Position numbers and translations under genes: made by a program. The notes under the pieces are model-generated. The model searched no databases, was not told where the DNA came from, and worked only from the letters and a program-made list of their open reading frames with translations. Below, in pieces: positions 57,275-64,000 of a stretch of 64,000 bases of DNA. Numbering within the stretch: position 1 is the stretch's first letter; the number at the start of each line of letters is the position of its first letter. This stretch comes from Actinostola sp. cb2023 (taxonomy: Eukaryota > Cnidaria > Anthozoa > Actiniaria > Actinostolidae), in assembly GCA_033675265.1 (NCBI GenBank), contig JAUJYZ010000301.1, positions 1-64,000 of the forward strand. The letters run 5' to 3'.

Positions 57275-57896
57275 AAAAAAAAAAAAAAAAAAAACCCTGT
57301 ACAAGATATCTCTGGGTCCAGAACTACCATTTTGTAGGCGTAATGTGTAGGGTTATTTAAACAGCTGGCCCAAAACTTTGAACAAGAGCGTTCTCACTAT
57401 AACTTACAATAATAAACAAAATGGTGCGTACAAAGCTGAAGATTGACGGAGAAAAATTCATCATGGACGATTCGTTCCAAGTAGACTTTCTTGAGGAAAT
57501 TTCAGATGAAAAACTCTGCTTGTCTCTGAGAGGAAGTTTGAGTCCGAACAGAAGTAAATGATAGCGTTTGCTTTGAGACACTAAATGACTACGAACTGCT
57601 CGAAATAGTCAGAATTCGTAAGAGAAATACAAGATGGTGTGTAAACATGTTTGAATAATATTTGCTATTGTAAAAAAAATTGACATCACTTTTTTATGCG
57701 TCTGTCCTCTTAATTAATGACATTATTTTGCATAGTACATGTAGTTGTTCAAAACACAAGGGAAATGTTCTTGCCAGAAACAGATGGCTACTTTCATGTA
57801 GTGAGAACTACATACTAGGCTACTTATTGTACCTTTTCTTTCCCACTGGTGATAATGAATAAGCAGCAGATGATTGTGCTTCTTCTTTATGACTTC

Positions 57897-60800
57897 TCTT
57901 ACTTGGTACTACCAATACACAAATAAACAACAATCAAAGGTTAGTTACTTGGTACTACAATACACAATAAACAACAATCAAAGGTTAGTTACTTGGTACT
58001 ACAATACACAATAAACAACAATCAAAGGTTAGTTACTTGGTACTACAATACACAATAAACAACAATCAAAGGTTAGTTTACTTGGTACTACAATACACAA
58101 TAAACAACAATCAAGGTTAGTTACTTGGTACTACAATACACAATAAACAACAATCAAAGGTTAGTTACTTGGTACTACAATACACAATAAACAACAATCC
58201 AAGGTTAGTTACTTGGTACTACAATACACAATAAACAACAATCAAAGGTTAGTTACTTGGTACTACAATACACAATAAACAACAATCAAAGGTTAGTTAC
58301 TTGGTACTACAATACACAATAAACAACAATCAAGGTTAGTTACTTTGGTACTACAATACACAATAAACAACATCGAAGGTTAGTTACTTGGTACTACAAT
58401 ACACAATAAACACAATCAAAGGTTAGTTACTTGGTTACTACAATACACAATAAACAACAATCAAAGGTTAGTTACTTGGTACTACAATACACAATAAACA
58501 ACAATCAAAGGTTAGTTACTTGGTACTACAATACACAATAAAACAACAATCAAAGGTTAGTTACTTGGTACTACAATACACAATAAACAACAATCCAAGG
58601 TTAGTTACTTGGTACTACAATACACAATAACAAACAATCCAAGGTTAGTTACTTGGTACTACAATACACAATAAACAACAATCAAGGTTAGTTACTTGGT
58701 ACTACAATACACAATAAACAACAATCAAAGGTTAGTTACTTGTACTACAATACACAATAAACACAACATCCAAGGTTAGTTACTTGGTACTACAATACAC
58801 AATAAACAACAATCAAAGGTTAGTTACTTGGTACTACAATACACAATAAACAACAATCAAAGGTTGAGTTACTTGGTACTACAATACACAATAAACAACA
58901 ATCAAAGGTTAGTTACTTGGGTACTACAATACACAATAAACAACAATCAAAGGTTAGTTACTTGGTACTACAATACACAATAAACAACAATCAAAGGTTA
59001 GTTACTTGGTACTACAATACACAATAAACAACAATCAAAGGTTAGTTACTTGGTACTACAATACACATAAACAACAATCAAGGTTAGTTACTTGGTACTA
59101 CAATACACAATAAACAACAATCAAAGGTTAGTTACTTGGTACTACAATACACAATAAACAACAATCAAAGGTTAGTTACTTGGTACTACAATACACAATA
59201 AACAACAATCAAAGGTTAGTTACTTGGTACTACAATACACAATAAACAACAATCAAAGGTTAGTTACTTGGTACTACAATACACAATAAACAACAATCAA
59301 AGGTTAGTTTTACTTGGTACTACAATACACAATAAACAACAATCCAAGGTTAGTTTACTTGGTACTACAATACACAATAAACAACAATCAAAGGTTAGTT
59401 ACTTGGTACTACAATACACAATAAACAACAATCAAAGGTTAGTTACTTGGTACTACAATACACATAAACAACAATCAAAGGTTAGTTACTTGGTACTACA
59501 ATACACAATAAACAACAATCAAAGGTTAGTTACTTGGTACTACAATACACAATAAACAACAATCAAAGGTTAGTTACTTGGTACTACAATACACATAAAC
59601 AACAATCAAATGTTAGTTACTTGGTACTACAATACACAATAAACAACAATCCAAGGTTAGTTACTTGGTACTACAATACACATAAACAACAATCAAAGGT
59701 TAGTTACTTGGTACTACAATACACAATAAACAACAATCCAAGGTTAGTTACTTGGTACTACAATACACAATAAACAACAATCAAAGGTTAGTTTACTTGG
59801 TACTACAATACACAATAAACAACAATCAAAGGTTAGTTACTTGGTACTACAATACACAATAAACAACAATCAAAGGTTAGTTACTTGGTACTACAATACA
59901 CAATAAACAACAATCAAAGGTTAGTTACTTGGTACTACAATACACAATAAACAACAATCAAAGGTTAGTTACTTGGTACTACAATACACAATAAACAACA
60001 ATCCAAGGTTAGTTACTTGGTACTACAATACACAATAAACAACAATCAAAGGTTAGTTACTTGGTACTACAATACACAATAAACAACAATCAAGGTTAGT
60101 TACTTGGTACTACAATACACAATAAACAACAATCAAAGGTTAGTTACTTGGTACTACAATACACAATAAACAACAATCAAAGGTTAGTTACTTGGTACTA
60201 CAATACACAATAAACAACAATCAAAGGTTAGTTACTTGGTACTACAATACACAATAAACAACAATCAAAGGTTAGTTACTTGGTACTACAATACACAATA
60301 AACAACAATCGAAGGTTAGTTACTTGGTACTACAATACACAATAAACAACAATCGAAGGTTAGTTACTTGGTACTACAATACACAATAAAACAACAATCA
60401 AAGGTTAGTTTACTTGGTACTACAATACACAATAAACAACAATCCAAGGTTAGTTACTTGGTACTACAATACACAATAAACAACAATCAAAGGTTAGTTA
60501 CTTGGTACTACAATACACAATAAACAACAATCAAAGGTTAGTTTTTACTTGGTACTACAATACACAATAAACAACAATCAAAGGTTAGTTACTTGGTACT
60601 ACAATACACCATAAACACAATCAAAGGTTAGTTACTTGGTACTACAATACACAATAACAACAATCAAAGGTTAGTTACTTGGTACTACAATACACAATAA
60701 ACAACAATCAAAGGTTAGTTACTTGGTACTACAATACACAATAAACAACAATCAAAGGTTAGTTTACTTGGTACTACAATACACAATAAACAACAATCAA

Positions 60801-61105
60801 AGGTTAGTTACTTGGTACTACAATACACAATAAACAACAATCAAAGGTTAGTTACTTGGTACTACAATACACAATAAACAACAATCAAAGGTTAGTTACT
60901 TGGTACTACAATACACAATAAAACAACAATCAAAGGTTAGTTACTTGGTACTACAATACACAATAAACAACAATCAAAGGTTAGTTACTTGGTACTACAA
61001 TACACCATAAACAACAATCAAAGGTTAGTTACTTGGTACTACAATACACAATAAACAACAATCAAAGGTTAGTTACTTGGTACTACAATACACAATAAAC
61101 AACAT
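57897..61105 (-). repeat. 44-bp satellite, right arm, indel-rich
   Basis: Reverse complement of 53331-56535, about 73 units. Unlike the left array, many units lose or gain one base (e.g. CACATAAAC, AGTTTACTT, CTTGGGTAC). Confidence 0.95.
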
Positions 61106-62811
61106 CCGTTAATTTGCCTGTTTTAACATCTAACCAAATGGTCAATGTTTTTAGGGGTAACTAAATAGTAATAGTTATACACACAAATGTTGTGTTTATT
61201 ATTCTTTTATGTTAATTATATGTGAATTTCTGGTACCAATTCCCAATGTTCTCCAAGTTAAGCCGCACCCCCAACTTTGGATCGCAATTTTCAGAAAAAA
61301 AAGTGTGGCTTATTCGCCGGTGAATACAGTAATCAGATTTTTCATGTTCCAAACTGGTAAGAGCAATTTTAAGGCATTGTCAGTTGATATCGACAACTAA
61401 CTTAGACCGACATAGAGACATATTCACCAATAATAGTGCAGTTTGAATATGAAAAATATAAATGTTGTTGAAGGGACAAAACAGCCGATAGTTGGAGCTG
61501 CTCATTCAATTAGCTTTGAGATTCTTTTGCAGAAAGATATTACAAGGATTTCCTTCTGCAGCGGCCTTGGTCTTTTGATTGCCATGTATTTCACACTATG
61601 CACCTCAATGTCTGGTGGCACCAAGAAACAACAATTTCATCAATAATGATATTTTTGAAATTGTTGCTCTCCCATGAATATCTTAATAATATATATACAC
61701 AAAGGACGACTGCTTTTAAAGCTTTGACCTCCTTTGCTTAGTTTTAACATTTTGGTGTGTAAACAGTTCAATTGTAAGTTCTCACAGTACAATGTTCTGC
61801 AAACGTTCAAACAATGTTGGGAACTTAGGCAAAACAAACGACGTGTATCTACATGTACTTGTGGTTCAATTCTAAATGGCCCTGATGTAAAAGTTGTCAA
61901 GCCAACAAAAGTTATTTAAGTTGAGTTTTAGAATTCATTAGGAATTGTTTACATACATAGATTCTGGCTGTGTTTTCACTACGCATTTTAGGTTGCCTAA
62001 AATTCCTTTAGGTGTTTGCTTGCAGACTAACTTTAGACTAGTATAATTTGCTGACTGTTTTCACTGAGAACTTTTTGTAACGTTATGAAGAACATATCTG
62101 ATTACAAACGGTCTCTTCGAAGAAATGCCCGGAGAGAAAACGCTTGTCTTTACATCGCTACTCTTAATTGTTAGTCAGGTTACAGTATTTTATTTCAAAA
62201 ACGAAGGGAATTTCTTCAAAACCCTGCTATTTCGATCTTTTTGATAGTCCTTTACGAACGTCTGTTGTGTGCTACGAGAGATTACAAAAATAAACTGACA
62301 GATATCTGTCAACCGGTTGGCCTGTGAGTGGCTGCTGTGTTTACTTGGACAAGTTAAACCATCTTGCTAAGGAAACTAACTTTGGTGTGATTTCCGTTTT
62401 TTCTAAGTGAAAACACTCTGCATTTTTAACTTGCTTAACTTTTTCTAGGCTGTTTTCACTGTAATTCCGGAGTTTCCGAGTTAAACTAGTCTAAATTGTC
62501 CCAGTGAAAACACACCCTCTGTGTAGTAAATTGTCGTACGCTCACTATTGCTAGCCAAGCAGATGCCGCGTATCGTTTCTTCATGATCATGTGTGACAAA
62601 AATGATATGTCCAATCAGAAGCCACATGAAGTTTTCCTCTAGCTTTCAATTGGCTTTTTTAGCGACAAGAAGCTGACTCATTTAGTGTTGTGATTGAAAT
62701 AGATTTCAAAGCTTTTCTATCTCTCAAAGGATAACAATTATGACTGAAACTCGTTTTGTTGAACTTGAGACTTCACACGAAGAATACGTGGACAGCTTGG
62801 CAAACAAATCT

Positions 62812-63375
62812 CTGGTATTGTTGCTTATTGATTCATTTGGTATTGTTGCTTATTGATGACTGATTCATTTGGTATTGTTGCTTATTGATTCATTTTGGTA
62901 TTGTTGCTTATTGATGACTGATTCATTTGGTATTGTTGCTTATTGATGACTGATTCATTTGGTATTGTTGCTTATTGATGACTGATTCATTTGGTATTGT
63001 TGCTTATTGATGATTGATTCATTTGGTATTGTTGCTTATTGATGACTGATTCATTTGGTATTGTTGCTTATTGATGACTGATTCATTTGGTATTGTTGCT
63101 TATTGATGACTGATTCATTTGGTATTGTTGCTTATTGATGACTGATTCATTTGGTATTGTTGCTTATTGATGACTGATTCATTTGGTATTGTTGCTTATT
63201 GATGACTGATTCATTTGGTATTGTTGCTTATTGATGACTGATTCATTTGGTATTGTTGCTTATTGATGATTGATTCATTTGGTATTGTTGCTTATTGATG
63301 ATTGATTCATTTGGTGTTGCTTATTGATGATTGATTCATTTGGTATTGTTGCTTATTGATGACTGATTCATTCGT
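62812..63375 (-). repeat. 32-bp satellite, right arm
   Basis: Reverse complement of 51031-51632, with about one unit fewer and small indels (e.g. a TTTT at about 62894, a shortened unit at about 63311). Confidence 0.95.
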
Positions 63376-63699
63376 CTAATGTCACAATACTGAGACCGCC
63401 ATCCATTGTAATTACATCTACAAATGGTTAGACCTTCAGGTGGCTCGGATGATCATGTAAAATGGTGGTCCCATATCTCCACACTCCATTACAATGCACC
63501 GGAGGGATGTAAAAGAACCCACACCACTGTTCAAATATTAGGTAGGGCACAAAGTTCTCAGAGTGTGTGGCCTGACCTACATGTATACTACCAAGTGTCC
63601 CCGATTAGTGGAGCACTTCTGCTCTGATAGAGGACTAGGCACTCAAATAAAGTTATTATCATTATTATTATTATTATCATTATTATTATTATAACTCAC

Positions 63700-63765
63700 C
63701 TGAAATACATTATGAACATAATTACTATTGCTGGAAAGTACTTTGCGATCCTCAGTTTGATAGTC
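63700..63765 (-). pseudogene. fzr1: Inverted copy of fizzy-related exon 5
   Basis: All 66 bases equal the reverse complement of 50643-50708, with the same donor and acceptor. It cannot follow exon 5 in a normal transcript because it lies on the opposite strand. It is either an assembly artefact or the end of a real inverted duplication. Confidence 0.9.
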
Positions 63766-64000
63766 CTGGTCATCACAAAAAACACATGTTTTATCAATCA
63801 ATTATGCAATAGATATAAATTTTGTACATTACAGTCGTTTTCACAAATGGTTACCGTGCCATGTTGCGAAGTTGGTTATCAAATTCCGAAGTACGTTGCG
63901 AAGTTTGCAACTACATGTACGTTGCCAATTAGTCAATCAACTTGCGAAGTTCAAATCCTAGTTCCCAACTTGCTCCCGAACGAAGTTCAGAACTTCGATC

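Larger units (their letters stand above)
50411..64000. repeat. Giant inverted repeat, arms of at least 6.8 kb
   Basis: The sequence from 57211 to the window end is the reverse complement of 57210 back to 50411, including the MITE at 51926, both satellite arrays, the SINE-like repeat, fizzy-related exon 5 and the end of the intron-4 element. Rare satellite variants (e.g. the TTTATGG units at about 53430 and 53828) appear at mirror positions (about 61008 and 60608). The right arm has many one-base indels absent on the left and an inserted A-run at 57275-57294. It may be a foldback artefact. Confidence 0.95.

Noticed and set aside
56573..57862. 60-residue frame found in both palindrome arms
   Set aside because: Mirror copies of the same intronic sequence; the right copy differs by compensating indels. 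No domain recognised.
59268..59773. Repetitive frames with YYNTHKQQSKVSYLVLQ-type units
   Set aside because: They depend on the one-base indels in the right-arm 44-bp satellite; the clean left array has no equivalent.

Overview
The window is a stretch of a metazoan nuclear genome, AT-rich, intron-containing and saturated with transposons. The mix of Ty3/gypsy, L1-like LINE, tyrosine-recombinase (DIRS/Ngaro-like) retrotransposons and many TA- and TTAA-flanked MITEs fits a marine invertebrate. I favour a cnidarian, probably an anthozoan, because several palindromic repeats resemble ones I recall from coral and anemone genomes. That assignment is inference.

The one host gene I can support is the 5' part of fizzy-related (FZR1/Cdh1), the APC/C co-activator, on the + strand. 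Five small exons (32671-32730, 36140-36198, 36452-36567, 44541-44605, 50643-50708) have GT/AG borders and compatible phases and together encode 122 codons. They contain the N-terminal YERRLL motif, the C-box DRFIPSR (split by intron 2) and the conserved LLKNELLGAGIE block. No WD40 exon is in the window. The introns have grown from a probable few hundred bases to many kilobases by nested insertions and satellite expansion.

Layout. 1-10350: an L1-like LINE copy bounded by an 11-bp target duplication (343-353 and 10077-10087), itself hit by a young gypsy element with identical 127-bp LTRs (2304-6734), a foldback (7444-8099), a hAT-like element (8390-9184) and a TA MITE (9650-9998). 10351-13581: TTAA-flanked element with 1.2-kb inverted arms. 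13763-18120: wreckage of two different gypsy elements, then a 24-bp minisatellite split by a TTAA MITE. 18500-24060: CATCGAGC-type repeats flanking a degraded DIRS/Ngaro-like element on the - strand (gag, RT-RNase H, tyrosine recombinase). 24200-32400: MITEs, hairpins and tandem repeats, including a 2-kb TA element. 32671-50708: the fizzy-related exons with introns made of nested elements. 50411-64000: a giant inverted repeat centred near 57210 whose right arm copies fizzy-related exon 5 in reverse, along with 32-bp and 44-bp satellite arrays.

The right arm of that palindrome mirrors the left arm down to satellite variants but carries many extra one-base indels. This points to a foldback read or assembly artefact at least as strongly as to a real inverted duplication. 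A second notable point is a 78-bp tandem array directly before exon 4. Its unit contains the pyrimidine tract of the real 3' splice site, and about half of the units carry a decoy AG.
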